From the NCBI RefSeq assembly GCF_014650915.1, contig NZ_BMVW01000004.1, positions 124,001 through 188,000 of the forward strand: a stretch of DNA of 64,000 bases, read 5' to 3'. The notes under the pieces were generated by a model, which saw only the letters and a list, made by a program, of their open reading frames with translations, was not told the origin of the DNA and made no database searches. The DNA is from Streptomyces poonensis. GTDB lineage: Bacteria; Actinomycetota; Actinomycetes; Streptomycetales; Streptomycetaceae. A program made the translations under genes and the position numbers. Shown one piece after another: positions 53,043 through 62,708 of this stretch; position 1 is the first letter of the stretch, and each line of letters begins with the position of its first letter.

Positions 53043-53615
53043 GTGCAGCACTCCGCCGTCCCGGAACTGGACCACACCCGCACCCGCCCGATGCACTGGC
53101 TCGTCACGGCGACGGCGGTGGCCGCGGTCGTCGCCCTCTCCTCCGTACTGCAGCCCGACCCGGCGACCGCCGTCCAGGCGGGCCCGGAGGAACAGCCCGC
53201 CCGTCCCGCCGTGACGGTGCCCGACCCCGCCGCGGTGGACTTCCCGATCGAGTGCGGCCCCACCAAGGCCGTGGTCCAGAAGAAGGCGTCCGGCGATCTC
53301 GACGGGGACGGCCGGCCGGAGACAGTCGCCGTGGTCCGCTGTGACGCGGGCTCCGGCAACCCGCCCAACGGCGTGTACGTCGTCACCCAGGGCACCGCGG
53401 CCGAGCCCCGGGTGGTCGCCACCCTGGTCGACCCGGAGGAGCGGCGCAGCGTCACCGACTTCGCCGTCCGGGACGGGGCCGTCACGGCCACCCTGCTCGG
53501 CTACTCCTCGGCGGACGTACCGAGTTGCTGCCCCGACGTCACGGACCGTGCCAAGTGGCAGTGGAAGAACGGTGCGTTCGTCCGCTCGACGCCCTCCGAG
53601 GCGCGCAGCGTGTGA
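53043..53615 (+). CDS. Hypothetical secreted or membrane-anchored protein
   Basis: A 190-residue protein. A short cytosolic N-terminus is followed by one hydrophobic segment HWLVTATAVAAVVALSSVL (about 19-37), then an extracellular part. The latter has KASGDLDGDGRPETVAVVRCD, an EF-hand-like/FG-GAP-like Asp-rich element, and a CC pair in SADVPSCCPDV. GTG 53043 is preceded by AGGAGAC 11 bases upstream; an in-frame ATG at 52995 would lengthen it by 16. It resembles actinobacterial hypothetical proteins beside the proteasome locus. Role unknown. Confidence 0.7.
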   Translation: MQHSAVPELDHTRTRPMHWLVTATAVAAVVALSSVLQPDPATAVQAGPEEQPARPAVTVPDPAAVDFPIECGPTKAVVQKKASGDLDGDGRPETVAVVRCDAGSGNPPNGVYVVTQGTAAEPRVVATLVDPEERRSVTDFAVRDGAVTATLLGYSSADVPSCCPDVTDRAKWQWKNGAFVRSTPSEARSV

Positions 53616-53698
53616 CGCATCCCTCGGGGACGGTGTACGGCGCCCGGTCGCAAGGGCTGTGAAAAAGCCGACAAAAGTGACCCTATGTCTTCAGGTTG

Positions 53699-54004
53699 TC
53701 ACTCGGCGTCGGGCCCGTAGACCTCGACCCTGTCCGAAACCCGCCGCACATGAATGCACTCGCCCGGACACTCCCGCGCCGAATCCACCACATCGGTCAG
53801 CAGCGGCAGCGGCACCGGTGTCGTCGCGCCGGGGGCCTGCAGCAACTCGTCATCGGTCCCCTTCACATACGCCAGACCGTCGATGTCCAGCTCGAACACC
53901 TCGGGGGCGTACTGCGCACAGATGCCGTCGCCGGTGCACAGGTCCTGGTCGATCCAGACCTCAAGCGCCTCCGAGCCGGTCCCGGCCTCCTGCTGCACGG
54001 TCAT
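53699..54004 (-). CDS. 3Fe-4S type ferredoxin
   Basis: A 101-residue small acidic ferredoxin. LEVWIDQDLCTGDGICAQYAPEVFELDIDGLAYV has the C-x5-C pattern in which the second cysteine of a 4Fe-4S motif is missing. The distal pair is SARECPGECIHVRR. This is the pattern of 3Fe-4S ferredoxins that usually feed cytochromes P450. The ATG at 54004 has AGGAG very close (2 bases), so another start is conceivable. TAGGGT (minus, 54082-54087) is its probable -10. It is divergent from arc, 253 bases apart. No P450 gene is nearby. Confidence 0.88.
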   Translation of the reverse strand: MTVQQEAGTGSEALEVWIDQDLCTGDGICAQYAPEVFELDIDGLAYVKGTDDELLQAPGATTPVPLPLLTDVVDSARECPGECIHVRRVSDRVEVYGPDAE

Positions 54005-54213
54005 CTCTCCTGCCGTTTCCCCCGCCGACCGCACCGACACCTTGCAAGTCGGCCCAGCTCTGACGGGTGTTGAACACTTCGACCCTACCTCCGTCAGCTT
54101 TCTAATCATGTTCAGTGGGTATTCCCCTGGCGTGAGGGAGAGCGCAAGGGTGAAGATCGGACACACCCCGACAGTCTTTGTGATCTAGGGGTTTCAATCG
54201 ACACCCACCCAGG

Positions 54214-54219
54214 TAGGGT
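54214..54219 (+). promoter_or_regulatory. -10 box of the arc promoter
   Basis: TAGGGT with a possible -35 TTTCAA at 54192-54197 (16-base spacer), 38 bases before the arc start. A GGAGGAGG ribosome site follows at 54242-54249. Confidence 0.5.
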
Positions 54220-54257
54220 CTGGAAGCGTCCAGCTCCCCTTGGAGGAGGTGAGGACC

Positions 54258-56024
54258 GTGGCAGCCCACGACGACGACATGAACCGCGGCATCCGCCCGG
54301 GACGCGGGTCCGACGACCCGGCCGGGCAGATTGCCTACCTTGAGCAGGAGATCGCCGTCCTGCGACGCAAGCTCGCCGACTCTCCGCGACACACGAGGAT
54401 TCTCGAAGAGCGGATCGTCGAGCTGCAGACCAACCTGGCCGGCGTGTCCGCCCAGAACGAGCGACTCGCCAACACGCTCCGGGAGGCCCGCGACCAGATC
54501 GTGGCCCTCAAGGAGGAGGTCGACCGGCTGGCCCAGCCGCCGGCGGGCTTCGGTGTCTTCCTGCAGGCGAACGAGGACGGCACCGCCGACATCTTCACCG
54601 GAGGCCGCAAGCTCCGGGTGAACGTCAGCCCGAGCGTCGAGCTGGAGGACCTCCGGCGCGGCCAGGAGCTGATGCTCAACGAAGCGCTCAACGTGGTCGA
54701 GGCCATGGAGTTCGAGCGCGTCGGGGACATCGTCACCCTCAAGGAGATCCTCGAGGACGGCGAACGCGCCCTGGTGCTCGGGCACACCGACGAGGAACGG
54801 GTGGTACGGCTCGCCGAGCCGCTGCTGGACGTCACCATCCGCCCCGGCGACGCCCTGTTGCTCGAACCCAGGTCCGGTTACGTCTACGAGGTCGTGCCCA
54901 AGAGCGAGGTCGAGGAACTCGTCCTCGAAGAGGTCCCCGACATCGGCTACGAGCAGATCGGCGGCCTCGGCAACCAGATCGAGGCGATCCGCGACGCCGT
55001 CGAGCTCCCGTATCTCTACCCGGACCTGTTCAAGGAGCACGAACTGCGGCCGCCCAAGGGCGTCCTGCTCTACGGGCCCCCCGGATGCGGCAAGACGCTC
55101 ATCGCCAAGGCCGTGGCCAACTCGCTGGCCAAGAAGGTCGCCGAGGTGACCGGCCAGGCCGCCGGCAAGAGCTTCTTCCTCAACATCAAGGGCCCCGAGC
55201 TCCTCAACAAGTACGTCGGCGAGACCGAGCGGCAGATCCGCCTCGTCTTCCAGCGCGCCCGTGAGAAGGCCAGCGAGGGCACTCCCGTCATCGTCTTCTT
55301 CGACGAGATGGAGTCCCTCTTCCGCACCCGTGGCTCCGGTGTCAGCTCGGACGTGGAGAACACCATCGTCCCGCAGCTGCTCGCCGAGATCGACGGTGTC
55401 GAGGGCCTGCAGAACGTGGTCGTGATCGGCGCCTCCAACCGCGAGGACATGATCGACCCCGCCATCCTGCGCCCCGGCCGCCTCGATGTGAAGATCAAGA
55501 TCGAGCGTCCGGACGCCGAGGCGGCCAAGGACATCTTCGGCAAGTACCTCACCGAACGTCTCCCGCTCCACGCCGACGACCTCGGCGAGAACGGCGGCGA
55601 CAAGGGGACCACCGTCCAGGGCATGATCCAGACCGCCGTGGAACAGATGTACGCCGAATCCGAGGAGAACCGATTCCTGGAAGTCACCTACGCCAACGGT
55701 GACAAGGAAGTCCTCTACTTCAAGGACTTCAATTCCGGTGCGATGATCGAAAACATCGTCGGCCGCGCCAAGAAGATGGCGATCAAGGACTTCCTGGAAA
55801 AGAGCCAGAAGGGTCTCCGCGTCTCCCACCTCCTCCAGGCCTGCGTGGACGAGTTCAAGGAGAACGAGGACCTGCCCAATACCACCAACCCCGACGACTG
55901 GGCCCGTATCTCCGGCAAGAAGGGTGAACGGATCGTCTACATCCGGACACTCATCACCGGAAAGCAGGGCGCGGACACCGGACGCTCCATCGACACGGTG
56001 GCGAACACCGGACAGTACCTGTAG
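54258..56024 (+). CDS. arc: Proteasome-associated AAA ATPase ARC (Mpa)
   Basis: A 588-residue AAA unfoldase. About 25-75 is an N-terminal coiled coil that captures Pup ([16 protein letters not shown]...[15 protein letters not shown]). Two OB domains follow (about 80-240). The AAA core has Walker A GPPGCGKT (about 274-281), Walker [11 protein letters not shown] (about 344-353) and arginine fingers in [13 protein letters not shown]...RPGRLDVK. The C-terminal QYL tail is the HbYX-like motif for docking into the 20S ring. It forms hexamers that unfold pupylated substrates. GTG 54258 follows GGAGGAGG; dop follows, 234 bases later. Confidence 0.98.
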   Translation: MAAHDDDMNRGIRPGRGSDDPAGQIAYLEQEIAVLRRKLADSPRHTRILEERIVELQTNLAGVSAQNERLANTLREARDQIVALKEEVDRLAQPPAGFGVFLQANEDGTADIFTGGRKLRVNVSPSVELEDLRRGQELMLNEALNVVEAMEFERVGDIVTLKEILEDGERALVLGHTDEERVVRLAEPLLDVTIRPGDALLLEPRSGYVYEVVPKSEVEELVLEEVPDIGYEQIGGLGNQIEAIRDAVELPYLYPDLFKEHELRPPKGVLLYGPPGCGKTLIAKAVANSLAKKVAEVTGQAAGKSFFLNIKGPELLNKYVGETERQIRLVFQRAREKASEGTPVIVFFDEMESLFRTRGSGVSSDVENTIVPQLLAEIDGVEGLQNVVVIGASNREDMIDPAILRPGRLDVKIKIERPDAEAAKDIFGKYLTERLPLHADDLGENGGDKGTTVQGMIQTAVEQMYAESEENRFLEVTYANGDKEVLYFKDFNSGAMIENIVGRAKKMAIKDFLEKSQKGLRVSHLLQACVDEFKENEDLPNTTNPDDWARISGKKGERIVYIRTLITGKQGADTGRSIDTVANTGQYL

Positions 56025-56138
56025 AGACCGGGGCGGCTGCGGGTGCCCGTCGCGGGCACCCGCAGCCGACTGTTTTTCAGGTCACAGCCAGACCAAGGCA
56101 ATGACGCAAATGATCTCCCCACCAGCGCAAAGGCGTTC

Positions 56139-56144
56139 TAGGCT
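56139..56144 (+). promoter_or_regulatory. -10 box of a dop promoter
   Basis: TAGGCT, 114 bases upstream of the dop ATG and after the end of arc at 56024. Confidence 0.4.
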
Positions 56145-56258
56145 CTGTCGTACCGCCGAGTCGCGCAGTGCGGGGACGGGCACCGCACACGCACCGGAGC
56201 ACCAGCGGTACTTGAGCGCCGCCCCCGAACGAGGGCGCCGCCGGGCAAGGAGGGCCGC

Positions 56259-57770
56259 ATGACCGTACGGCGAGTAATGGGCATCGAGACGGAGTACGGC
56301 ATCTCCGTCCCCGGCCACCCCAATGCCAATGCCATGCTCACCTCGTCCCAGATCGTCAACGCCTACGCGGCGGCGATGCACCGGGCCCGCCGGGCCCGCT
56401 GGGACTTCGAGGAGGAGAACCCGCTGCGGGACGCGCGAGGCTTCGACCTCGCCCGCGAGGCCGCCGACGCCAGCCAGCTCACCGACGAGGACATCGGCCT
56501 GGCCAACGTCATCCTCACCAACGGGGCACGGCTCTACGTCGACCACGCACACCCCGAGTACAGCGCACCCGAGGTCACCAACCCCCGGGACGCCGTCCTG
56601 TGGGACAAGGCCGGCGAACGCATCATGGCGGAGGCCGCCGAACGCGCGGCCCAGCTCCCCGGCGCCCAGCCGATCCACCTCTACAAGAACAACACCGACA
56701 ACAAGGGCGCCTCCTACGGCACGCACGAGAACTACCTGATGAAGCGGGAGACCCCCTTCTCGGACATCGTGCGCCACCTCACCCCGTTCTTCGTCTCCCG
56801 CCAGGTCTTCGCCGGGGCCGGCCGCGTCGGCATCGGCCAGGACGGCCACGAGCACGGCTTCCAGCTCAGCCAGCGCGCGGACTACTTCGAGGTCGAGGTG
56901 GGCCTGGAGACCACTCTGAAGCGACCGATCATCAACACCCGCGACGAGCCGCACGCGGACGCGGAGAAGTACCGTCGCCTGCACGTGATCATCGGCGACG
57001 CCAACCTGTCGGAGATCTCGACCTACCTGAAACTGGGCACCACGGCCCTGGTCCTCTCCATGATCGAGGACGGCTTCATCGCCGTCGACCTTGCCGTCGA
57101 CCAGCCCGTGCGCACCCTCCACCAGGTCTCGCACGATCCCTCGCTGAAACGGCTCGTCACGCTCCGCAGCGGGCGCACCCTGACCGCCGTACAGCTCCAG
57201 ATGGAGTACTACGAGCTGTCCCGCAAGTACGTGGAGGAGCGCTTCGGCGCCGACGTCGACGAGCAGACCAAGGACGTCCTGACCCGTTGGGAGGACACCC
57301 TCAACCGCCTCGAGAACGACCCGATGAGCCTCTCCGGAGAGCTCGACTGGGTAGCCAAGCGCGAGCTCATGGAGGGCTACCGGCGCCGCGACGGCCTCGA
57401 CTGGGACGCGGCGCGCCTCCACCTCATCGACCTCCAGTACGCCGACGTACGCGCCGAGAAGGGCCTCTACAACCGTCTCGTCGCCCGCGGCAAGATCAAG
57501 CGCCTGCTCGACGAGGCGGATGTGGAACGGGCCCGGACGAAGCCCCCGGAGGACACCCGCGCCTACTTCCGCGGACGCTGCCTCGAGCAGTACGCCGACG
57601 ACGTCGCCGCGGCCTCCTGGGACTCGGTCATCTTCGATCTGCCGGGCCGGGACTCCCTGCAACGCGTTCCAACCCTCGAACCGCTTCGCGGAACGCGTAA
57701 TCACGTGAAAGAGCTCTTGGACCGCTGTCGCACCGCGGACGACCTGGTCAGGGTGCTGTCGGGGGGCTGA
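56259..57770 (+). CDS. dop: Pup deamidase/depupylase
   Basis: A 503-residue member of the Dop/PafA branch of the glutamine-synthetase-like fold. [14 protein letters not shown] opens it, with the conserved Glu for Mg-ATP. About 40-80 is the Dop-loop ([26 protein letters not shown]), an insert missing from the PafA in this window, and this decides the assignment. Next come [14 protein letters not shown] (catalytic Asp), [17 protein letters not shown] and [19 protein letters not shown]. It hydrolyses the Pup-lysine isopeptide bond and, where Pup ends in Gln, deamidates it. It is 181 bases upstream of pup. Confidence 0.97.
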   Translation: MTVRRVMGIETEYGISVPGHPNANAMLTSSQIVNAYAAAMHRARRARWDFEEENPLRDARGFDLAREAADASQLTDEDIGLANVILTNGARLYVDHAHPEYSAPEVTNPRDAVLWDKAGERIMAEAAERAAQLPGAQPIHLYKNNTDNKGASYGTHENYLMKRETPFSDIVRHLTPFFVSRQVFAGAGRVGIGQDGHEHGFQLSQRADYFEVEVGLETTLKRPIINTRDEPHADAEKYRRLHVIIGDANLSEISTYLKLGTTALVLSMIEDGFIAVDLAVDQPVRTLHQVSHDPSLKRLVTLRSGRTLTAVQLQMEYYELSRKYVEERFGADVDEQTKDVLTRWEDTLNRLENDPMSLSGELDWVAKRELMEGYRRRDGLDWDAARLHLIDLQYADVRAEKGLYNRLVARGKIKRLLDEADVERARTKPPEDTRAYFRGRCLEQYADDVAAASWDSVIFDLPGRDSLQRVPTLEPLRGTRNHVKELLDRCRTADDLVRVLSGG

Positions 57771-57883
57771 GGGGTACCCGGGCGGGGCCTTTCGCGCAGG
57801 GTGCGAAAGGGCTGCGTCCGGGAATCATCGAGATGGCCCCCGGACGTTGTGACAACTACCGGGCCAATGTCAGACCCGACGAG

Positions 57884-57889
57884 TAGGGT
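57884..57889 (+). promoter_or_regulatory. -10 box of a pup promoter
   Basis: TAGGGT at 57884-57889, 62 bases before the pup ATG. Transcription could therefore start between dop and pup as well as at dop. Confidence 0.45.
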
Positions 57890-57951
57890 CTGATCATCAC
57901 CGATCGGCAGCAATGCCGACCATGTCGGGCGAACTGAGCGGGGTGAGGGTT

Positions 57952-58170
57952 ATGGCGACCAAGGACACCGGCGGCGGACAGCAGAAGGCCACGCGCTCGA
58001 ACGAGGAGGTCGAGGAGCAGGCGCCCGAGGCGCAGGCCAGCGAGGACGTCAAGGAGCGGCACGAGAAGCTGAGCGATGACGTCGACTCCGTGCTCGACGA
58101 AATCGATGATGTGCTCGAGGAGAACGCAGAGGACTTCGTTCGGTCATTCGTTCAAAAGGGCGGCGAGTAG
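57952..58170 (+). CDS. pup: Prokaryotic ubiquitin-like protein Pup
   Basis: A 72-residue intrinsically disordered tag. MATKDTGGGQQKATRS opens it, the middle is a coiled-coil-forming acidic segment, and the C-terminus is the conserved SFVQKGGE. The last residue is Glu, not Gln, so PafA can use it without deamidation by Dop. It binds ARC through its C-terminal half. ATG 57952 follows GGGGTGAGGG. It is the smallest gene of the proteasome operon. Confidence 0.97.
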   Translation: MATKDTGGGQQKATRSNEEVEEQAPEAQASEDVKERHEKLSDDVDSVLDEIDDVLEENAEDFVRSFVQKGGE

Positions 58171-58219
58171 CCTTCGAACCCGAGGTGGACGGGGGATTGA
58201 GGCTTAGGAAGCGAAGGCG

Positions 58220-58554
58220 GTGAAGCGCTGCGTGCGGTGCGGCCAGGACAAGCCGCACGCGGCCTTCTCGCGTGAGCGGTCGAATCTTGACGGTGCATGA
58301 CGGTGGCCGGACGGGACGAGACGATCGCCTCCCGGAACGGCCTCTGCGCGATCTGCCAGGCGGCCCCGGCCGTGCATGTGGATCACTGCCAGGAGACGGG
58401 TAGGGTCCGTGGCGTACTGTGCTTCAACTGCAATTCCGGCCTCGGCCTGTTGGGGGACGATCCCGCAGCTGCGCTCCGAGCTGCCGACTACTTGGAAGGA
58501 AACGCGTGGAAGCCAACACTCGTAGCACCGGGCGTCTACCAGCTGCCTTCCTGA
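58220..58554 (+). pseudogene. Broken recombination endonuclease VII-type gene between pup and prcB
   Basis: The 5' part, GTG 58220, reads VKRCVRCGQDKPHAAFSRERSNLDGA, a CxxC zinc-finger start, then stops at 58300. The 3' part, in another frame (58297-58554), reads [52 protein letters not shown], with the CxxC...HVDHC...CFNC core of endonuclease VII. Intact family members carry roughly 80 additional residues between these segments. So an internal deletion with frameshift is likely, with loss of the middle zinc finger. The 3' fragment alone (85 residues) could still be made. It overlaps the prcB start region. Confidence 0.7.
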
Positions 58555-59351
58555 CGCCTGGGTCCTCCTCCTTCATGGACTTCCTGTCCGAGCACCAGCC
58601 GGAGCTGCTCCCGGGCAACCGGCAGCTGCCGCCCACCCAGGGCGTGATCGAGGCGCCGCACGGCACGACCATCGTGGCCGTGACGTTCCCGGGCGGTGTG
58701 GTGCTGGCCGGTGACCGGCGGGCCACGATGGGGAACGTGATCGCCCAGCGGGACATCGAGAAGGTCTTTCCGGCCGACGAGTACTCGGCGGTGGGCATCG
58801 CCGGTACGGCCGGTCTGGCCGTGGAGATGGTCAAGCTGTTCCAGCTGGAGCTGGAGCACTTCGAGAAGGTCGAGGGCACCCAGCTCTCCCTGGAGGGCAA
58901 GGCCAACCGCCTGTCGACCATGATCCGTTCCAACCTCGGCATGGCCATGCAGGGCCTGGCCGTGGTGCCGCTCTTCGCCGGGTACGACGTGGACCGCGAC
59001 AAGGGGCGCATCTTCTCGTACGACGTGACGGGCGGCCGCTCCGAGGAGCACGGCTTCGCGGCCACGGGCTCCGGCTCGATCTTCGCGCGCGGCGCCATGA
59101 AGAAGCTCTTCCGCGGCGACCTGAGCGAGCAGGAGGCCACGACACTCGTCGTCCAGGCCCTGTACGACGCGGCCGACGACGACTCGGCGACGGGCGGTCC
59201 CGACGTCGCCCGCCGGATCTACCCGATCGTCACCGTGATCACCGAGGACGGGTTCCGCCGTCTCACCGACGAGGAGTCCTCCGAGATCGCCCGCTCGATC
59301 CTGGAGCGGCGCCTGGAGCAGCCGGACGGCCCGCGGGCCGCCCTGCTCTGA
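58506..59351 (+). CDS. prcB: 20S proteasome beta subunit
   Basis: A 281-residue N-terminal-nucleophile hydrolase. A 53-residue propeptide ends EAPHG, and self-cleavage exposes Thr 54 ([26 protein letters not shown]). Asp and Lys of the catalytic site lie in GDRRAT and [22 protein letters not shown]. It forms the two inner heptameric rings that hold the active sites. GTG 58506 follows GGAAGGA and lies inside the end of the endonuclease VII remnant. prcA follows, 58 bases later. Confidence 0.98.
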   Translation: MEANTRSTGRLPAAFLTPGSSSFMDFLSEHQPELLPGNRQLPPTQGVIEAPHGTTIVAVTFPGGVVLAGDRRATMGNVIAQRDIEKVFPADEYSAVGIAGTAGLAVEMVKLFQLELEHFEKVEGTQLSLEGKANRLSTMIRSNLGMAMQGLAVVPLFAGYDVDRDKGRIFSYDVTGGRSEEHGFAATGSGSIFARGAMKKLFRGDLSEQEATTLVVQALYDAADDDSATGGPDVARRIYPIVTVITEDGFRRLTDEESSEIARSILERRLEQPDGPRAALL

Positions 59352-59409
59352 CAGCGACCGCTCGTATCAAGGTGATCCAGTGACTTCGACAGAAAGGGAC
59401 GGATAACCG

Positions 59410-60162
59410 GTGTCGACGCCGTTCTATGTCTCACCCCAGCAGGCGATGGCCGACCGGGCGGAGTACGCCCGCAAGGGCATCGCCCGTGGCCGCAGCCTGG
59501 TCGTGCTGCAGTACGCCGACGGCATCGTCTTCGTCGGCGAGAACCCGTCCCGCGCGCTGCACAAGTTCAGTGAGATCTACGACCGGATCGGCTTCGCGGC
59601 CGCCGGCAAGTACAACGAGTACGAGAACCTGCGGATCGGCGGCGTCCGCTACGCCGACCTGCGGGGCTACACCTACGACCGCGACGACGTGACGGCCCGC
59701 GGTCTCGCCAACGTCTACGCGCAGACCCTGGGCACCATCTTCTCCTCGGCGGCCGAGAAGCCGTACGAGGTGGAGCTCGTCGTCGCCGAGGTGGGCGAGA
59801 CGCCGGAGGGCGACCAGATCTACCGGCTGCCGCACGACGGCTCGATCGTGGACGAGCACGGCTCGGTCGCGGTCGGGGGCAACGCCGAGCAGATCAGCAG
59901 CTATCTGGACCAGCGGCACCAGGACGGCATGTCGCTCGCCGAGGCGCTGAAACTGGCCGTGCAGGCCCTGTCCCGGGACACCAACGGCAGCGAGCGGGAG
60001 ATCCCCGCGGAGCGCCTGGAGGTCGCGGTGCTGGACCGTACGCGTCCGCAGCAGCGCAAGTTCAGGCGGATCGTGGGCCGTCAGTTGTCCCGTCTGCTGC
60101 AGGCCGACGGTGCGGAGACGGCCGCCGAGGCGGAGGCCGAGGGCGGCGACGACGAGAAGTAG
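59410..60162 (+). CDS. prcA: 20S proteasome alpha subunit
   Basis: A 250-residue alpha subunit. It begins [46 protein letters not shown]. The N-terminal helix and the [27 protein letters not shown] segment form the gated outer rings. The C-terminus is disordered and acidic ([16 protein letters not shown]). It has no propeptide nucleophile. GTG 59410 is preceded by GAAAGGGACGGATAACCG. A terminator follows at 60207-60233. Confidence 0.97.
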   Translation: MSTPFYVSPQQAMADRAEYARKGIARGRSLVVLQYADGIVFVGENPSRALHKFSEIYDRIGFAAAGKYNEYENLRIGGVRYADLRGYTYDRDDVTARGLANVYAQTLGTIFSSAAEKPYEVELVVAEVGETPEGDQIYRLPHDGSIVDEHGSVAVGGNAEQISSYLDQRHQDGMSLAEALKLAVQALSRDTNGSEREIPAERLEVAVLDRTRPQQRKFRRIVGRQLSRLLQADGAETAAEAEAEGGDDEK

Positions 60163-60206
60163 CGCCCACGGGTAGCGCAATCCCCGCAGTTTCACCGCCA
60201 GACGGT

Positions 60207-60233
60207 GCGCCCCGGCCTTCGAGGCCGGGGCGC
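60207..60233. terminator. Terminator after prcA
   Basis: GCGCCCCGGCCT (60207-60218), TCG loop, AGGCCGGGGCGC (60222-60233): a perfect 12-bp stem between prcA and the convergent LacI gene. Confidence 0.85.
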
Positions 60234-60257
60234 GCGGCGTTGTGGGGACGGTGCGTG

Positions 60258-61280
60258 TCAGGGACGGCGATGCCCGGGCGCGCCCGTGGAGCCCCGTACG
60301 ACCAGCTCCACCGGGATGTCGCCCCCGTCCGGTGCGCGTCCCTCCAGGACGGCCAGCAGGGCCTGCATGCCGCGCTCGCCGAAGAGTTCCGCGTCCAGGC
60401 GGACCGTGGTGAGTTCGGGGTCGAGGGCCGTGGCGAGGGCCAGGTCGTCCAGCCCGGTCACGGAGAGGTCGTCGGGGATGCGCAGTCCCAGCCTGCGGGC
60501 CGCCTTGTACGCGCCGGCGGCGAGTTTGTCGTCGTCGCAGACGAGTGCGGTGGGGCGGGGGCCGGGACCGGACAGGGCGGCTTCGGCGGCGGCCCGGGCG
60601 CCGTCGATGGTGATGGGTGCCCGTGCGGTGCGCAGCTCGGTGTCCGCGACCGCGCCCACGCGGGCGGCCAGCTCGCGGGCGCGTACCTCGAAGGTCCAGG
60701 AGGGGACGTCGGCGGCGAGGTGCAGGAACCGGCGGTGGCCGAGGGCGAGCAGGTGGTCGGCGACCTGCCGGATGCCGTCGGCGATGTCGAGGTTGACCGT
60801 GGCGGCGCCGAGGCTGCCGTCGGGGTCGCTGTCGAGCATGACGAGGGGGAGCTGGTCGCCGCGGATCGCGGTGAGGGCGTCGGCGGCCATGGAGGAGGCG
60901 ATGACGCCGTCGAGCGCGGCCTGGGCGGAGGCGAAGGGGTCGCGGGCGGGGCCCACGCCTTCGGGGGAGGGGTAGAGCACGACGCCGAAGCCGTGCTGTG
61001 CGGCGACGCGGGCGGCGCCGGTGTAGACGCCGGCGAAGAACTCGGTGGTGAGGGCGGGGACCACGAGCAGGACGGTACGGGTGTGACCGAGGCGGAGGTT
61101 GCGGGCGGCGAGGTTGGGCCGGTAGCCCAGTTCCTCCGCCGCCTCCCGTACGCGCCGGGCGGTCGCCTCCGACACCCGGCCGCGCCACTTGTCGCCGAGG
61201 ACGAGGGAGACCGCCGCCTGGGAGACCCCGGCGGCCTGGGCGACGTCACGGCTGGTGGGGCGGGTGCTGCCTCGTGCCAC
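60258..61280 (-). CDS. LacI family transcriptional regulator
   Basis: A 340-residue repressor. The HTH (about residues 9-32) reads SRDVAQAAGVSQAAVSLVLG, followed by the hinge helix RRVREAAEELGYRPNLAARNL. The periplasmic-binding-protein-like domain includes VLLVVPALTTEFFAGVYTGA, GVIASSM and ALVCDDDKLAAGAYKAARRLGLRIPDDLSVTGLDD. It would bind a sugar-like ligand. GTG 61280 follows AAGGAG. It is divergent from an MFS transporter, with operators between them (61348-61385), so it probably controls both. Confidence 0.92.
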   Translation of the reverse strand: MARGSTRPTSRDVAQAAGVSQAAVSLVLGDKWRGRVSEATARRVREAAEELGYRPNLAARNLRLGHTRTVLLVVPALTTEFFAGVYTGAARVAAQHGFGVVLYPSPEGVGPARDPFASAQAALDGVIASSMAADALTAIRGDQLPLVMLDSDPDGSLGAATVNLDIADGIRQVADHLLALGHRRFLHLAADVPSWTFEVRARELAARVGAVADTELRTARAPITIDGARAAAEAALSGPGPRPTALVCDDDKLAAGAYKAARRLGLRIPDDLSVTGLDDLALATALDPELTTVRLDAELFGERGMQALLAVLEGRAPDGGDIPVELVVRGSTGAPGHRRP

Positions 61281-61347
61281 CGGCGGCCTGCTCCTTCGTC
61301 TGCGCTCGTTCTGGACTCGGCTCGTTCTGGACTCGTCGACAGCGCAC

Positions 61348-61385
61348 ATGGTACGTATGACGGCGGACGTTATACGTACAACGTG
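61348..61385. promoter_or_regulatory. LacI-type operator pair between the regulator and the MFS gene
   Basis: ACGTTATACGTACAACGT (61368-61385) is an 18-bp near-palindrome with only one unmatched pair and a central CG step, as LacI proteins prefer. A second half-site in the opposite direction, GTACGTAT (61351-61358), forms an inverted pair with ATACGTAC (61372-61379). It lies about 50-90 bases upstream of the MFS start. Confidence 0.65.
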
Positions 61386-61436
61386 ATGGGTTGCAGAGCC
61401 CGGTCGCACGGAGACGAACGAGGAGAAGGGCACACC

Positions 61437-62699
61437 ATGGCCGCCGGATATCTGGAGATCCTCCGGACGAGACACGCCACACGCCTGCTCGTCGGCACGC
61501 TCGTGGGCCGGCTGCCGAACGCGACCGCGGCGATCGCCGTGGTGCTCTTCGTCCGCGCGGAGGGCGGCAGCTACAGCCTCGCGGGCGCGCTCGCCGCCGT
61601 GTACGGGGTCGCCAACGCGGTGGGGCAGCCGCTGCTGGGCCGTCTGGTGGACCTGTACGGGCAGCCGCGGGTGCAGCTGCCGGCCGCGGTCGTCTCGGGG
61701 CTCGGCATGACGGTGTTCGCCTTCACCGGCGTCGAGCCGCCGGTCCTGGCCTACGGCGCGATGGCGGTCGCCGGTCTGTTCACGCCGCCGCTGGAGGGCG
61801 GTCTGCGGGCGCTGTGGCCGTCGGTGCTCCGCAAGGAGGAGCGGGTGCACACGGCGTACGCGATGGACGCGGTGGCGCAGGAGGTGATGTTCACCGTCGG
61901 GCCGCTGCTGGTGACGCTGTCCGCGGCCCTGTGGTCGCCGCGGGCGGCGCTGATCGTGCTGAACGTCATCGGACTGCTCGGCGCCCTGTCCGTCGTCGTG
62001 TCGGCGCCGTCGCGGGCCTGGCGGTCGGACCCACGGGAGGCGCACTGGCTGGGCGCGCTGCGCTCGCCGGGGCTGCTGGCGCTGCTGGCGGCGTTCCTGT
62101 GCGTGGGGATCGCGCTCGGTTCCATCACGCTGACGGCCAAGTCGTACGCCGACGACGGCAACGGCGGGGACGCCGTGTACGGGTGGCTGATGGCCGCGCT
62201 GGGGCTGGGTGCCCTGGTCGGTGGCGCCGTGTACGGGGCGCGGCAGTGGGCCGGTGCCCCGGAGCGCCGACTGCGGGTGCTGGTGGCGCTGCTGGCGGTC
62301 TGTTATCTGCCGCTGATGCTGCTGCCCGGTCCGGTGGGCATGACGGCGCTGACGGCGGTGGCGGGTGTCTTCCTGGCTCCGTCGATCGCCTGCGCGTTCG
62401 TCCTCGTGGACCTGCACGCGCCGCGGGGGACCGTGACGGAGGCGTTCTCGTGGCTGGTGACGACGTTCACGGTGGGCTCGTCGGTGGGGACCGGGCTCAC
62501 GGGCCCCGTCGTGGAGCGGGGCGGGGTGCTGTGGGGCTTCGCGGTGCCGGGCGTGGCGGGGGGCGTGGCGCTGCTGGTTCTGCTGGTCACGGGGCGGGTC
62601 CTGGCGGTTTCCCGTGGGGGAGCGGTCGTTGCGGTCTCATCCGAAAATGATCCGAACCGTGCTGTCGAACCCCGTTTCAGTTCCGGGGATCGGGCGTAA
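61437..62699 (+). CDS. MFS transporter
   Basis: A 420-residue permease with about 12 hydrophobic helices. GTLVGRLPNATAAIAVVLFVRAEGGSYSLAGALAAVYGVANAVGQPLLGRLVDLYGQ includes the signature loop between helices 2 and 3 (GRLVDLYGQ). A ~25-residue hydrophilic C-terminal tail follows the last helix. The divergent LacI regulator suggests export or import of a small, sugar-like metabolite. ATG 61437 follows GGAGAAGGG. The stop codon TAA at 62697 overlaps the -10 box of pafA. The substrate is unknown. Confidence 0.9.
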   Translation: MAAGYLEILRTRHATRLLVGTLVGRLPNATAAIAVVLFVRAEGGSYSLAGALAAVYGVANAVGQPLLGRLVDLYGQPRVQLPAAVVSGLGMTVFAFTGVEPPVLAYGAMAVAGLFTPPLEGGLRALWPSVLRKEERVHTAYAMDAVAQEVMFTVGPLLVTLSAALWSPRAALIVLNVIGLLGALSVVVSAPSRAWRSDPREAHWLGALRSPGLLALLAAFLCVGIALGSITLTAKSYADDGNGGDAVYGWLMAALGLGALVGGAVYGARQWAGAPERRLRVLVALLAVCYLPLMLLPGPVGMTALTAVAGVFLAPSIACAFVLVDLHAPRGTVTEAFSWLVTTFTVGSSVGTGLTGPVVERGGVLWGFAVPGVAGGVALLVLLVTGRVLAVSRGGAVVAVSSENDPNRAVEPRFSSGDRA

Positions 62700-62702
62700 T
62701 GT
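62697..62702 (+). promoter_or_regulatory. -10 box of pafA (leaderless)
   Basis: TAATGT ends 6 bases before the pafA ATG, and its first three bases are the MFS stop codon. A TTTCAG at 62675-62680 could be the -35 (16-base spacer). No ribosome site is seen. Confidence 0.5.
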
Positions 62703-62708
62703 TCAGTC

